Source: an uncultured Bacteroidales bacterium
GTDB taxonomy: Bacteria > Bacteroidota > Bacteroidia > Bacteroidales > Paludibacteraceae
Direction: 5' to 3'
DNA: 64,000 nt
NCBI GenBank assembly: GCA_902766045.1
Contig: CACXCA010000018.1
Location: 1 to 64,000 of the forward strand
A program made the position numbers and the translations under genes. The first letter of the stretch is position 1. The number at the start of each line of letters is the position of its first letter. Shown piece by piece: positions 37,705 to 46,164 of the stretch. Below the pieces are notes generated by a model that saw only the letters and a program-made list of their open reading frames with translations, ran no database searches and was not told the DNA's origin.

Positions 37705-38757
37705 TTATTCTTTATTATTTAATTTTTCCTGAAGTTCTTTCACTTGTTTCTGTAGATCCATCAAATCCTGACGGAAGACTGGGAAACTCTTAAAACATGC
37801 GTATGCTTTTTGAAACAACTTTGCATCCATATGTGGATAGCCATGATACATTCCATTTGGATTCTTAATGTTATTGGCAACGCCACAACGTGCAGCCATA
37901 ATAGAGCCATCAGCTATTGCCAAATGTCCTGTTACACCAGACTGTCCGCCAAACATACAATGCTTACCAATCTTCGTGGATCCTGCAATGCCAGTCAAGG
38001 CTGCCATTACCGTGTTCTCACCCACTTCTACATTATGTGCAATCTGTACCAGATTATCGATTTTTACACCTTTTCCTATCACTGTGGCTCCCATCGTAGA
38101 GCGGTCAACTGTCGTATTGGCTCCAATCTCTACATCATCTTTTATCTCCACAATTCCTATCTGCGGAATCTTGTCATATCTTCCATCTGCTGTCGGTGCG
38201 AATCCAAATCCATCCGAACCAATCACAGAACCTGCATGTATCGTACAATTATTTCCTATCACACACTCCTTATATATCTTCACTCCTGGATATAATATCA
38301 CATTATCTCCAATCTGAACATTGTCTCCAATATAAACATGAGGATATATCTGTGCATTCTTTCCAATCTTCACGCCCTCTTCTATCACTGTATAAGCCCC
38401 TATATAAGGATTCTCCCCTATCGTGGCTTTTTCTGATATCACAGCTAATGAAGAAACACCTGTCTTCTTGGGTTTATAACTATCAACTAACGTCAACAAC
38501 GAAGCTAACGCATCATACGAATTAGCAACCTTTATCAATGTCACATTCAATTCTTGTTTTGGCTCGAAATCATCATTCACCAAAACGACACTTGCCTTCG
38601 TCGTATAAATGTAGTCTGTGTACTTCGGATTGGACAAGAACGTCAATGTTCCTGGTTCACCCGATTCAATCTTGGAAAAATTAGAAACCTTAATTTCTGG
38701 ATTTCCAACCACCTTACCTTTTAGGTAATCGGCTATTTGTTGCGCTGAAAACTCCAT
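37705..38757 (-). CDS. lpxD: UDP-3-O-acylglucosamine N-acyltransferase LpxD
   Basis: 350 residues from [14 protein letters not shown] at 38757; the upstream ATG at 38775 lies in the promoter -7 box. Uridine-binding N-domain ([22 protein letters not shown]), hexapeptide beta-helix, catalytic His in [15 protein letters not shown] and a C-terminal helix. Starts lpxD-lpxC/fabZ-lpxA. Confidence 0.96.
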   Translation of the reverse strand: MEFSAQQIADYLKGKVVGNPEIKVSNFSKIESGEPGTLTFLSNPKYTDYIYTTKASVVLVNDDFEPKQELNVTLIKVANSYDALASLLTLVDSYKPKKTGVSSLAVISEKATIGENPYIGAYTVIEEGVKIGKNAQIYPHVYIGDNVQIGDNVILYPGVKIYKECVIGNNCTIHAGSVIGSDGFGFAPTADGRYDKIPQIGIVEIKDDVEIGANTTVDRSTMGATVIGKGVKIDNLVQIAHNVEVGENTVMAALTGIAGSTKIGKHCMFGGQSGVTGHLAIADGSIMAARCGVANNIKNPNGMYHGYPHMDAKLFQKAYACFKSFPVFRQDLMDLQKQVKELQEKLNNKE

Positions 38758-38772
38758 AAATATATTTTTTTG

Positions 38773-38780
38773 CAAAAATA
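38773..38780 (-). promoter_or_regulatory. -7 box of the lpx operon
   Basis: Minus strand TATTTTTG (38780-38773) followed by CAAAA, close to the lpxD start, implying a very short leader. Supports the start at 38757. Confidence 0.5.
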
Positions 38781-38858
38781 AGGAAAAACAATTAGTTACT
38801 ATACTTGTTTTTAGAAAATTTTAAACTTTGAGAATGTTTTTATTTACAACTATTTCAT

Positions 38859-40094
38859 TTACAACAAATCTTTGTCTTTAACATATCCAAAATAATACTT
38901 CTTTTCATGTTTACTCAATAGTGTTAAATTTAAGATGTCAGACGCTTCTGTGATATCTTTCAACTCCCCTTCTGCATACAACACTTTTATCGAATCGGCC
39001 TTAGGTCGATATGTATAGGCTGATGCCGGATGCAACGTCACCAAATAACGTGCTTCTTTCTCACTAATATTCAGTTTGTCTGCGAATCTCTTCACCAATG
39101 CATTCTCTTCTTGCTTGGCTGGACGATGTTCTCGCACCTCCATTTTAAACAACCGACGATTCATTAAATTATTGCACAAAAGAGACAATATTTTATCATC
39201 ACACGTTGACCAAACTTTTATGGCACTCATGATGTCTGAATCATCAAATCTTGAATAATAATCAAGTGGCTCAGCCGATGCCAAGAAATCTTCTTTCGTT
39301 ACATCTTTCTTCAAGAAATACTCCAACTGTGGTGCAGCAAATAATGCATAGCCTTTTCTGGACAACTCCTTGGCTCTTTCCAACGTCTTAATCAACACCT
39401 GCTCTGCCGAAACTGAGGTTTTATGCAGATAGACCTGCCAATACATCATTCGTCTGGCAATTAGGAACTTCTCAATCGAATAAACGCCCTTTGCCTCCAC
39501 CACCAATTCATCATCATAGACATTCAGCATCTTGATGATACGAGCGGCACCCACAGCGCCTTCCACTACCCCCGTAAAGAAACTGTCTCGTATCAGATAA
39601 TCCAACCGATCCATATCCAGCTGACTGGACACCAACTGATGCAGGAACTTCTTATGGTATCGATTCTGATAAATCTCGATGGCCATCTCCAAGGCTCCTC
39701 CCATCTCCTGATTAATGTTCTGCATCATCAGCAAGGAGATCTCTTCGTGGGTTATGTCTTTCGTAAGGGTATCCTCCAACACATGAGAAAACGGTGCATG
39801 TCCGATGTCATGCAATAAGATTGCAGCCAGAACGGCTGATGATTCCTCTTCTGTTATCTCTATACCTTTGGCTCTTAGCTGTGCAATTGATTCACTCATC
39901 AAATGCATAGTCCCCAACGAATGTTGAAATCGTGTATGCTGAGCACCAGGATAGACCAGGAAGCTCATGCCTAACTGTTTGATCCTGTTCAAACGTTGAA
40001 AATAGGGATGTTGTATCAGATCATACAACATCTCACTCGGGATGGTTATGAATCCATGAACTGGATCATTGATTATCTTTTTCTTATTATACAT
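38859..40094 (-). CDS. HD-domain phosphohydrolase (dGTPase/SAMHD1-like)
   Basis: 411 residues. Metal ligands are visible in TRFQHSLGTMHL (His), LHDIGHAPFSH (His-Asp) and DMDRLDYLIRDSFFTGV (Asp). The opening INDPVHGFITIPSEMLYDLI is typical of the YwfO-like group, some members of which hydrolyse dNTPs. Follows pyrF by 16 bases in the same direction, precedes lpxD; the neighbourhood suggests only a housekeeping role. Confidence 0.88.
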   Translation of the reverse strand: MYNKKKIINDPVHGFITIPSEMLYDLIQHPYFQRLNRIKQLGMSFLVYPGAQHTRFQHSLGTMHLMSESIAQLRAKGIEITEEESSAVLAAILLHDIGHAPFSHVLEDTLTKDITHEEISLLMMQNINQEMGGALEMAIEIYQNRYHKKFLHQLVSSQLDMDRLDYLIRDSFFTGVVEGAVGAARIIKMLNVYDDELVVEAKGVYSIEKFLIARRMMYWQVYLHKTSVSAEQVLIKTLERAKELSRKGYALFAAPQLEYFLKKDVTKEDFLASAEPLDYYSRFDDSDIMSAIKVWSTCDDKILSLLCNNLMNRRLFKMEVREHRPAKQEENALVKRFADKLNISEKEARYLVTLHPASAYTYRPKADSIKVLYAEGELKDITEASDILNLTLLSKHEKKYYFGYVKDKDLL

Positions 40095-40110
40095 CTACAA
40101 GAGAAAAAGA

Positions 40111-40953
40111 TTAAAGGCTCTTTAAGAATTCTGCCATTTGTTGTTGTACTTTTTGTGCCTCCATTCGAGCTGCCTTTGCATAATCTTCTCCATTAGATGC
40201 ATACAAGATTGCTCTCGAGGAGTTCACCAACAAACCGCACTGACTATTCATTCCATATTTAACAACTTCTGCCAAGCTGCCGCCTTGTGCTCCTACTCCT
40301 GGAACTAAAAGAAAATGATTAGGTATAATCTTACGTATATCTGACAACATCTCTGCTTTAGTGGCTCCAACCACATACATCATATTATCTTCATTACCCC
40401 ACTTCAAAGATGTTTTTAATACTTTCTCAAACAAGCGGTCGCCTGTTTCTTTATCTTCCATAAACTGGAAATCAAATGCACCCTTATTGGATGTCAAGGC
40501 TAATAATGTCACCCACTTCCCTTTATATTCTTCTGTCAGGAACGGTGATACGGAATCTTCACCCATATAAGGAGCTACAGTTACGGAATCCACATCCAAC
40601 GAGCCAAAAAAGGTACGTGCATACATTGCAGAGGTGTTTCCAATATCTCCTCTCTTTGCATCTGCTATGATAAACTGATCTGGATAGTTTTTCTTAATAT
40701 AATCCACCGTACGTTCCAAGACATCCCATCCTTGCAAACCAAGTGATTCATAAAAAGCTATATTCGGCTTATATGCCACACATAAATCAGCCGTGGCATC
40801 TATAATATTCTTATTGAATTCAAATATCGGATCCAAATCGTCTCCATCTCTATCAAATAGGAACTCTGGTATCTTGTTTACATCCGTATCCAATCCCACA
40901 CACAAAAACGATTGTTTCCGTTTGATGTTTTCAAATAATTCTTCTCTATTCAT
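40111..40953 (-). CDS. pyrF: Orotidine 5'-phosphate decarboxylase (type 2)
   Basis: 280 residues, longer than the ~230-residue type 1 enzyme. Catalytic Lys/Asp are in [31 protein letters not shown] and [11 protein letters not shown] are typical of type 2 PyrF. Last step of UMP synthesis. Confidence 0.95.
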   Translation of the reverse strand: MNREELFENIKRKQSFLCVGLDTDVNKIPEFLFDRDGDDLDPIFEFNKNIIDATADLCVAYKPNIAFYESLGLQGWDVLERTVDYIKKNYPDQFIIADAKRGDIGNTSAMYARTFFGSLDVDSVTVAPYMGEDSVSPFLTEEYKGKWVTLLALTSNKGAFDFQFMEDKETGDRLFEKVLKTSLKWGNEDNMMYVVGATKAEMLSDIRKIIPNHFLLVPGVGAQGGSLAEVVKYGMNSQCGLLVNSSRAILYASNGEDYAKAARMEAQKVQQQMAEFLKSL

Positions 40954-41005
40954 ATCTTTTTATTTTACATTTTTTCCTGATTCGGTAACGCACCTAACTA
41001 TCAAG

Positions 41006-41035
41006 CAAATTTAATAGATATTTGACAACTGACAA
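41006..41035 (-). promoter_or_regulatory. Promoter of pyrF
   Basis: Minus strand TTG (41035-41033), 19 bases, TAAATTTG (41013-41006), followed by CTTGA. Good fit to the Bacteroidota consensus, leader about 50 bases. Confidence 0.7.
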
Positions 41036-41045
41036 AATATATTTG

Positions 41046-42392
41046 TCAATCCCCCTGTACCACCGTATCTCTTACGGTCTTCGTCGTATCATTCGCCTTC
41101 GGGCTTTCTTCTTTGCTCTTATCTTCTACGGCCTTATCTTTTTCGTCTTCCTTGCTTTCTTCTCCTTTGGTAAGTGCATTCTTCACTTGTCCATACTTAT
41201 TAGCGGCATTCCATAGGATCCATTCATCATATCCTGCATCATAAACTGCCTGTATCTGCTGTCTGATCTGTTTGCTTCCATAGGTTATATGTCCTTTTAC
41301 CCATGGCGCACTGAAACACTGCAACCACGGACGGATCACAGCAGTAGGAATCGAATCGGTTCGTTTCAACTGTTCTTTTGATAATAACAATGCTTTATAG
41401 ATGGTTTGATAGGGTTCTGCATCAGGTACGTTTAATCCGAAGGTACCATGTCCGTAATGCGAAGGATAAATCATCGGACAAACGGCATCCATCATAGTGG
41501 CAATCTCCACATAATCCTGTCCGGTACGGTCTCTATCGATCTCACTTCCGATAATGGTACCGAAGAGGTCTGCTCCATAGACGATATGTTTAGCATGAAG
41601 ACGTTTCTGCACATAGGCAAAAAAGTCCGTCAGACATTGTTCTCTCGAATAGGTAGATAGATCCACTCCATAATCAGCCTGGTTAGCATCTTTTCCGATA
41701 GGGAAACGCACATAATCGAATTGTATTTCATCAAAGCCATCCAAGGTTGCCTGTTCGGCCAAGCTGCACAGATAATCCCACACCTCTTTTTTATATGGAT
41801 TCACCCAAGGCAGACCTTTACCGTCAGCCACAGGACTTCCATCCGGCTTACACAAAGCCAGTTCAGGTTTATGTTTTGCCAAATAAGGATCTTTAAAGCA
41901 TACGATACGACCGATCACATAGATACCTTTTTCGTGCAGTTCCTTTATCAATGCAGGCATATCGCGCACATATCTCATGCAGGCACCCGTTTCCTCGGCC
42001 AACTGGTAGTTTATTTTATAGGTTATATTTCCCCCATCGTTTTTCACATCCAGCACCATCGCATTCATATCGGTAGAGGTGATTAAATCCACCATCTCCT
42101 TCATTCGTTTTGAACCTGCAGTTGGACCCGTCACATAGATACCTTTCACTTTCACTGTAGGGACTAACAAAGGGCCCTTCACCACTGGAGTCCGTTTGAT
42201 CCAACTAGTATCCTTTTTCACCACTGTGAGAGAATCAGAGACAATCTCTGTCTTCGCCACCGAGTCTGAATCACACACGACCACTGTACTATCATTTACA
42301 GGGGATTCAGGAACATTCGACGAGCCACTATTACCACAAGAATAGAAAAACAAAGAAAAAAGCAAAATCTGCAACGAAAACTTTTTATCCAT
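41046..42392 (-). CDS. Putative glycoside hydrolase lipoprotein (DUF4015, GH13-like fold)
   Basis: 448 residues from MDKKFSLQ at 42392, giving a lipoprotein signal (LQILLFSLFFYSCGNS); the earlier ATG at 42413 adds seven polar residues. The barrel begins VKGIYVTGPTAGSKRM, followed by NAMVLDVKNDGGNITY, GIYVIGRIVCFKDPYLA, DEIQFDYVRFP and CPMIYPSHYGHG, the pattern of DUF4015 putative hydrolases. The C-terminus (EESKEDEKDKAVEDKSKEES) is low-complexity and charged. Substrate unknown; probably periplasmic or surface glycan. Confidence 0.82.
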   Translation of the reverse strand: MDKKFSLQILLFSLFFYSCGNSGSSNVPESPVNDSTVVVCDSDSVAKTEIVSDSLTVVKKDTSWIKRTPVVKGPLLVPTVKVKGIYVTGPTAGSKRMKEMVDLITSTDMNAMVLDVKNDGGNITYKINYQLAEETGACMRYVRDMPALIKELHEKGIYVIGRIVCFKDPYLAKHKPELALCKPDGSPVADGKGLPWVNPYKKEVWDYLCSLAEQATLDGFDEIQFDYVRFPIGKDANQADYGVDLSTYSREQCLTDFFAYVQKRLHAKHIVYGADLFGTIIGSEIDRDRTGQDYVEIATMMDAVCPMIYPSHYGHGTFGLNVPDAEPYQTIYKALLLSKEQLKRTDSIPTAVIRPWLQCFSAPWVKGHITYGSKQIRQQIQAVYDAGYDEWILWNAANKYGQVKNALTKGEESKEDEKDKAVEDKSKEESPKANDTTKTVRDTVVQGD

Positions 42393-42459
42393 ATCAGTTT
42401 GATTATCAACCATAAATTAACCTCATAGACTGTGTCAATCACATGCACAATCACGTATG

Positions 42460-42467
42460 CAAAATTA
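42460..42467 (-). promoter_or_regulatory. -7 box of the GH-like lipoprotein gene
   Basis: Minus strand TAATTTTG followed by CATACG, 67 bases before the start; no clear -33. Confidence 0.45.
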
Positions 42468-42509
42468 GAAGTTATTTTACAATCCGACGATAAAACATGG
42501 GGAAAAAGA

Positions 42510-42746
42510 TCAGATTTCTACGATGTACACAGAATTAGTTATTTGTAATAGCACAATCTGCTTGCCATATTCTGCACGCTGATTGTAGAGTACATCCTCT
42601 CTAATTCTTTTTCCTACATGCCATTTAACCAAACAGATCTCCGAATTAACATAAACAGCTACGCGTTTGCGACTATTGTCTATAATACCACAAACATCAG
42701 AAAACAAGCTATTTTCTCCTACTAGACTTTTCTCCATATCATACAT
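42510..42746 (-). pseudogene. Fragment of a DUF1016 (YhcG-like) nuclease N-terminus
   Basis: 78 codons. IIDNSRKRVAVYVNSEICLVKWHVGKRI and EDVLYNQRAEYGKQIV match the N-terminal domain of YhcG/DUF1016 proteins, which are ~350 residues with a PDDEXK nuclease half. After GKQIV the match ends in an unrelated tail (LLQITNSVYIVEI) and stop; no remaining part is seen downstream. A remnant of a larger gene, perhaps once part of a restriction or mobile locus. Confidence 0.75.
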
Positions 42747-42844
42747 TTTTAATCAATTAGCAAACATTTAAGTTGATAATATTACTGAAATCACAGACCG
42801 ATTTTTTTCAAAAAACAGTTTGCAGACTCTTTTCAAATTCATTT

Positions 42845-43010
42845 CTCCAATAATGGATACACAAAATTATGCATTTCTATTCAATTTGCAGAATTTTAGT
42901 TGTCTCAATGTAGATTTTCCAAACAATGTCTAGAAAATTCAAGCAAACCTTTTCATCTAAATTCGACATTCGTTGTCAGTGTTCGTGTGCCACCAAAACA
43001 CAGTTCTGTG
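42845..43010. repeat. Promoter-bearing intergenic repeat, copy 1
   Basis: Shares with 44586-44716 the segments ATACACAAAA, TTTGCAG, CAATGTAGATTTT, ACAATGTCT, AATTCAAGCAAAC and TTTTCATCTA, and with 45547-45602 the first ~55 bases. Minus strand -7 box TAATTTTG at 42869-42862 points to the DUF1016 fragment. Holds an extra ~25 bases before GTGCCACCA. Confidence 0.8.
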
Positions 43011-43062
43011 TGTTGACACGCACCAACACTTTGTTTCATCAAACATGGTTAATCGATGGAGG

Positions 43063-44517
43063 TTATTCATCCATTGACTCAGCCTCATCATTAAGTTCAA
43101 TAAATTCAACATTCTCAGCTTCTAACTCCTCTGTAAATATTATATTCTGGGGAATAAAAACCTTTTTCGAAGAGTCGCTTAAGAAACAATACTTTCCCTC
43201 TATCCTTTCAACCGTTAAGGGAATATCGATGCGTTTTAGGTTGTCGCAGTATGCAAAAGCATCGTCTTGTATAATTTTCAAACCGTCCGGTAAAACAAGA
43301 CTCGATATTTTAGCATCCCTAAACGCGCCTTCCCCTATGACTTTCACCTGTTTGGGAACTATATATCTATCCCGTTTGCTCAAAGCAGGGAAAGCAATCA
43401 ACATCGTTGTATCCGCAGAAAACAAAACTCCATCCACAACACAATACTTAGAATGGTCTGAATCACAAATCTCGTCTTTTCGGATAATAAATTCACCGAC
43501 ATGTGTCGTTATCTTCTTTATCTCTTCGATGTGGTCATTAAATACCAATTTATCAATTCCCTCTAACCATCCAATGTCTTCTATCTTTTTCACACTACTA
43601 GAAATTACAAGTTCATCATAATGACGATTAGGAATACAATAGAGAATTCCTTTGTCCTTACTGAAAAGAATTCCATTTTCACTGCAATACACTGGATTCT
43701 CAGCATCCACCTCCACATACGGACTATTGAAACAGTCTGAAATATTTTTTTGTGTTAAATACTTGGGAATATATACATGTTTCGCAAAATAAAGAGCCCG
43801 ATCTCCTAGTTTTTCCAACTTTGAGTTTTTAGGAATTTCAACATCTTCGATAGAATTATCACAAACACACTCATATCTTGTACGGTAGCATCCAAAAGCA
43901 TCTTCTCCCAATTCTTTTACTGTGGATGGCAATTTTACATGTTTAAGTTTGTGACAACCTGAAAATGCTTCGTCTCCAATAATTTCCAAGCCTTCTGGCA
44001 ATTCAATTTCTTCGATGTTCGAAAATTGGAATGCATATTCTTCTATTTTTTTAGTAGATGTAGGCACTTTATAGCTTTTTCTTCTGTGTGGTACCAGTAT
44101 CAATAAAGATGTGTCAGCAGAAAACAACACGCCATCTACAGAGGAATATCTAGGGTTTCCTGGTTCCACAGCAAACGAATCTATAGCAAATCTATCAAGC
44201 CCGTATTCATGCTCACAACAACAGCTAGAAAAAACGACATCAGTTTCCTTAGGTATAATAATCACATAAAAAGCGTAATAACTTTTACCGTTTATTTCAA
44301 CGTCACTATCAAACGAAACTCCAGGCATTAGTACTTTTCGTAAAAGGACCTTGTTGTCGTCTATAAATCTGACGACACTGTCGTTTTGTTGTTTTTCGAT
44401 ATCAATTTGTGTTGAAGATTTTGAGTTGGTGTCTGTATTTCCGCAAGAAGAGCAACTCAATATGTTCCAAGCGAACAAGGAAACTAATAAAATATTACAA
44501 ACCTGTTTTATATTCAT
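43063..44517 (-). CDS. BspA-like leucine-rich repeat lipoprotein
   Basis: 484 residues with lipoprotein signal (ILLVSLFAWNILSCSSC). LRR_5 (BspA/TpLRR) units are visible: IEEIELPEGLEIIGDEAFSG, LKHVKLPSTVKELGEDAF, SSLVLPDGLKIIQDDAF and LKRIDIPLTVERI. Between them are repeated inserts of the type YSSVDGVLFSADTSLLI, found three times. Such proteins are usually surface exposed and may bind host or bacterial partners; no direct evidence here. Preceded by promoter repeat copy 2. Confidence 0.85.
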   Translation of the reverse strand: MNIKQVCNILLVSLFAWNILSCSSCGNTDTNSKSSTQIDIEKQQNDSVVRFIDDNKVLLRKVLMPGVSFDSDVEINGKSYYAFYVIIIPKETDVVFSSCCCEHEYGLDRFAIDSFAVEPGNPRYSSVDGVLFSADTSLLILVPHRRKSYKVPTSTKKIEEYAFQFSNIEEIELPEGLEIIGDEAFSGCHKLKHVKLPSTVKELGEDAFGCYRTRYECVCDNSIEDVEIPKNSKLEKLGDRALYFAKHVYIPKYLTQKNISDCFNSPYVEVDAENPVYCSENGILFSKDKGILYCIPNRHYDELVISSSVKKIEDIGWLEGIDKLVFNDHIEEIKKITTHVGEFIIRKDEICDSDHSKYCVVDGVLFSADTTMLIAFPALSKRDRYIVPKQVKVIGEGAFRDAKISSLVLPDGLKIIQDDAFAYCDNLKRIDIPLTVERIEGKYCFLSDSSKKVFIPQNIIFTEELEAENVEFIELNDEAESMDE

Positions 44518-44585
44518 AAATTACCCGATTTATGCATTTTTACAACAAACATTCTGTAAAACAAAAAAGCGTGGGCCAGAACATT

Positions 44586-44716
44586 AATACACAAAAATAT
44601 GCATTTATATGTAATTTGCAGGATTTCAGCTGTCACAATGTAGATTTTTCAGACAATGTCTGAAAAATTCAAGCAAACATTTTCATCTATGTCCGTATGC
44701 CACCACTACGCAGTTC
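44586..44716. repeat. Promoter-bearing intergenic repeat, copy 2
   Basis: Minus strand -7 box TATTTTTG (44599-44592) gives a leader of ~65 bases to the LRR gene. Contains AGACAATGTCT (44651-44661), an imperfect palindrome that differs slightly in copy 1 (AAACAATGTCT). Confidence 0.8.
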
Positions 44717-44722
44717 TATTTA

Positions 44723-45313
44723 TCACTCAGTAATCTGTTTTGCCCATTCCGGCAAAGTCTCGCAATATTGCTTCGCTACACAGCCGTCGGCATATCTTAT
44801 CAACAACTGAGCTTCTCCATCCTCTACAGAATTATCATAAAGATAAACTCGATCAACATTTCGGATGATACGACTGCAATTTAATATAGATTTTTGATAA
44901 CGAGAGATAATTTTTGAAATTGGTACATCGTGACCACCTTTCATCACTCTGTTTGCAATACGCGCAGCATTAATAGCAGGAGACGTGGTGCAGACAAAAA
45001 ACAATCGGACAAAAAAACCAGCCTCTACCGCACGTTCAACAAATCTTACTTTCTCATCAGACGAAAATACTGTTTCAAATATCATACTTCGTTTTTTAAC
45101 CAAGCACTGTTCTCTCCACTCTTCACAATACTTCGCAGCCCTAAGCACAGCCGACTCTGAATTCCAATCGCCAAAACGTTCTTGAGCCACATTATCGGGA
45201 TTTATATATACAGAATCCTCCAGCCACTGATGCCGAAGTATTTTACTCGTCACCGTGGTTTTTCCAGAGCCATTCGGACCTGCAACAATAATCAAAACGG
45301 GTTTCTTATCCAT
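44723..45313 (-). CDS. Zeta-toxin-like P-loop kinase
   Basis: 196 residues. Walker A GPNGSGKTTVTSKIL at the N-terminus, YINPDNVAQERFGDW, then MIFETVFSS and VCTTSPAINAARIANRVMKGGHDVP with conserved Arg/His. These match the zeta-toxin/UDP-GlcNAc kinase family as found on Bacteroidota chromosomes. Overlaps the upstream small gene by eight bases, giving a toxin-antitoxin-like order. Real toxicity is unproven; some such proteins are housekeeping kinases. Confidence 0.82.
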   Translation of the reverse strand: MDKKPVLIIVAGPNGSGKTTVTSKILRHQWLEDSVYINPDNVAQERFGDWNSESAVLRAAKYCEEWREQCLVKKRSMIFETVFSSDEKVRFVERAVEAGFFVRLFFVCTTSPAINAARIANRVMKGGHDVPISKIISRYQKSILNCSRIIRNVDRVYLYDNSVEDGEAQLLIRYADGCVAKQYCETLPEWAKQITE

Positions 45314-45494
45314 TGATCTTTTGTGTTTTCTTTTTCATCTCCGCTATCTCTCCAAAATATTTTTTGAGTGCAGCTTCGTTGCTTTTACGAGCATCTTCAG
45401 CCGCCTCACGCATAATATAGGCGAGCATTTCATCAGAGGGTTCCTCCATGCTGGTCAGTCTGTATTTATTTAACTCCTCTTCTGCCATAATCAC
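45306..45494 (-). CDS. Small partner (putative antitoxin) of the zeta-like protein
   Basis: 62 residues (60 if started at MAEEELNKY, 45488). Charged, helical (EEPSDEMLAYIMREAAEDARKS), no signal or membrane part. Location directly before and overlapping the zeta-like gene suggests an antitoxin. No named domain recognised. Confidence 0.65.
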   Translation of the reverse strand: MIMAEEELNKYRLTSMEEPSDEMLAYIMREAAEDARKSNEAALKKYFGEIAEMKKKTQKING

Positions 45495-45546
45495 ATTTTT
45501 TGTATAGCTAACGCTATGATTGATAATCTATCTACCTTATCCACAG

Positions 45547-45602
45547 ATTCTCCAATGCGGATACACAAAATTACGCATTTCCATTCAATTTGCAGAATTT
45601 TA
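45547..45602. repeat. Promoter-bearing intergenic repeat, copy 3 (short)
   Basis: Matches the first ~55 bases of copy 1 with about five differences (CTCCAAT, GGATACACAAAATTA, CGCATTT, TCAATTTGCAGAATTTTA). Minus strand -7 box TAATTTTG (45573-45566) is ~70 bases before the antitoxin-like start. Confidence 0.78.
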
Positions 45603-45640
45603 TCCATTCAAAATAATAATGCGAACGTATAGGCATATTG

Positions 45641-45667
45641 AATTGTGTACGCGGTGCGTACACAATT
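45641..45667. repeat. 12-bp perfect inverted repeat, 3-base loop
   Basis: AATTGTGTACGC (45641-45652), GGT, GCGTACACAATT (45656-45667). It lies between the divergent zeta-like pair and the plus-strand gene at 45796, just upstream of a -7 box at 45696-45703. Could be an operator or a hairpin. Confidence 0.8.
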
Positions 45668-45695
45668 ACAATTTCTCGCATAAACAGAATATTAT

Positions 45696-45703
45696 TATAT
45701 TTG
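45696..45703 (+). promoter_or_regulatory. -7 box for the 45796 gene
   Basis: TATATTTG followed by CATAAC, 92 bases before the start; -33 not clear. Confidence 0.5.
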
Positions 45704-45795
45704 CATAACAACGTCTTCTGAAGCACCTCTTTCCCTATTGGGCTAATCAATGCTTCGGATGGCACGATACAACTAAAACTTTTAATTCAAACTAT

Positions 45796-46137
45796 ATGGC
45801 AGAAATTAATGTTTATCAACGCTATTTTGAAGCTGAACTTGAATATAACGGTGTGAAACGCAAAGGCGCAGCCGTATGGCTCATCTCCGATTCTGAAGCC
45901 GGCAACATAAAATACTCGGCCGCTGTATCCTTCTTCCCTCATGAAGATGCGGAAGATTATCGCATATCCTATGACGCTTACTTCAGTCAGACGCTTTACG
46001 AAGGGAAAGGAAGACGATCGAAAAAAAGAGAAAAAGAGTTGCTCGAATCTTTACAAGACACAATAAATAAACTGATAGAACCCGAAAAAGGGAAAATCTT
46101 ATGGGACAAACCACTCTCCGATGAAAGATTGGGTTAA
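45796..46137 (+). CDS. Small conserved-looking cytoplasmic protein, unknown
   Basis: 113 residues, not recognised. Begins with a mixed beta pattern (INVYQRYFEAELEYNGVKRKG, AVWLISDSEAG) and has an acidic/aromatic core (FFPHEDAEDYRISYDAYFSQ) then a basic stretch (KGRRSKKREKEL). No signal peptide. Codon use resembles its neighbours. It precedes the SpoIID-like gene by 27 bases and may be in its operon. Confidence 0.65.
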   Translation: MAEINVYQRYFEAELEYNGVKRKGAAVWLISDSEAGNIKYSAAVSFFPHEDAEDYRISYDAYFSQTLYEGKGRRSKKREKELLESLQDTINKLIEPEKGKILWDKPLSDERLG

Positions 46138-46164
46138 GGTCTATTCCCTTATAACATTAACAGA

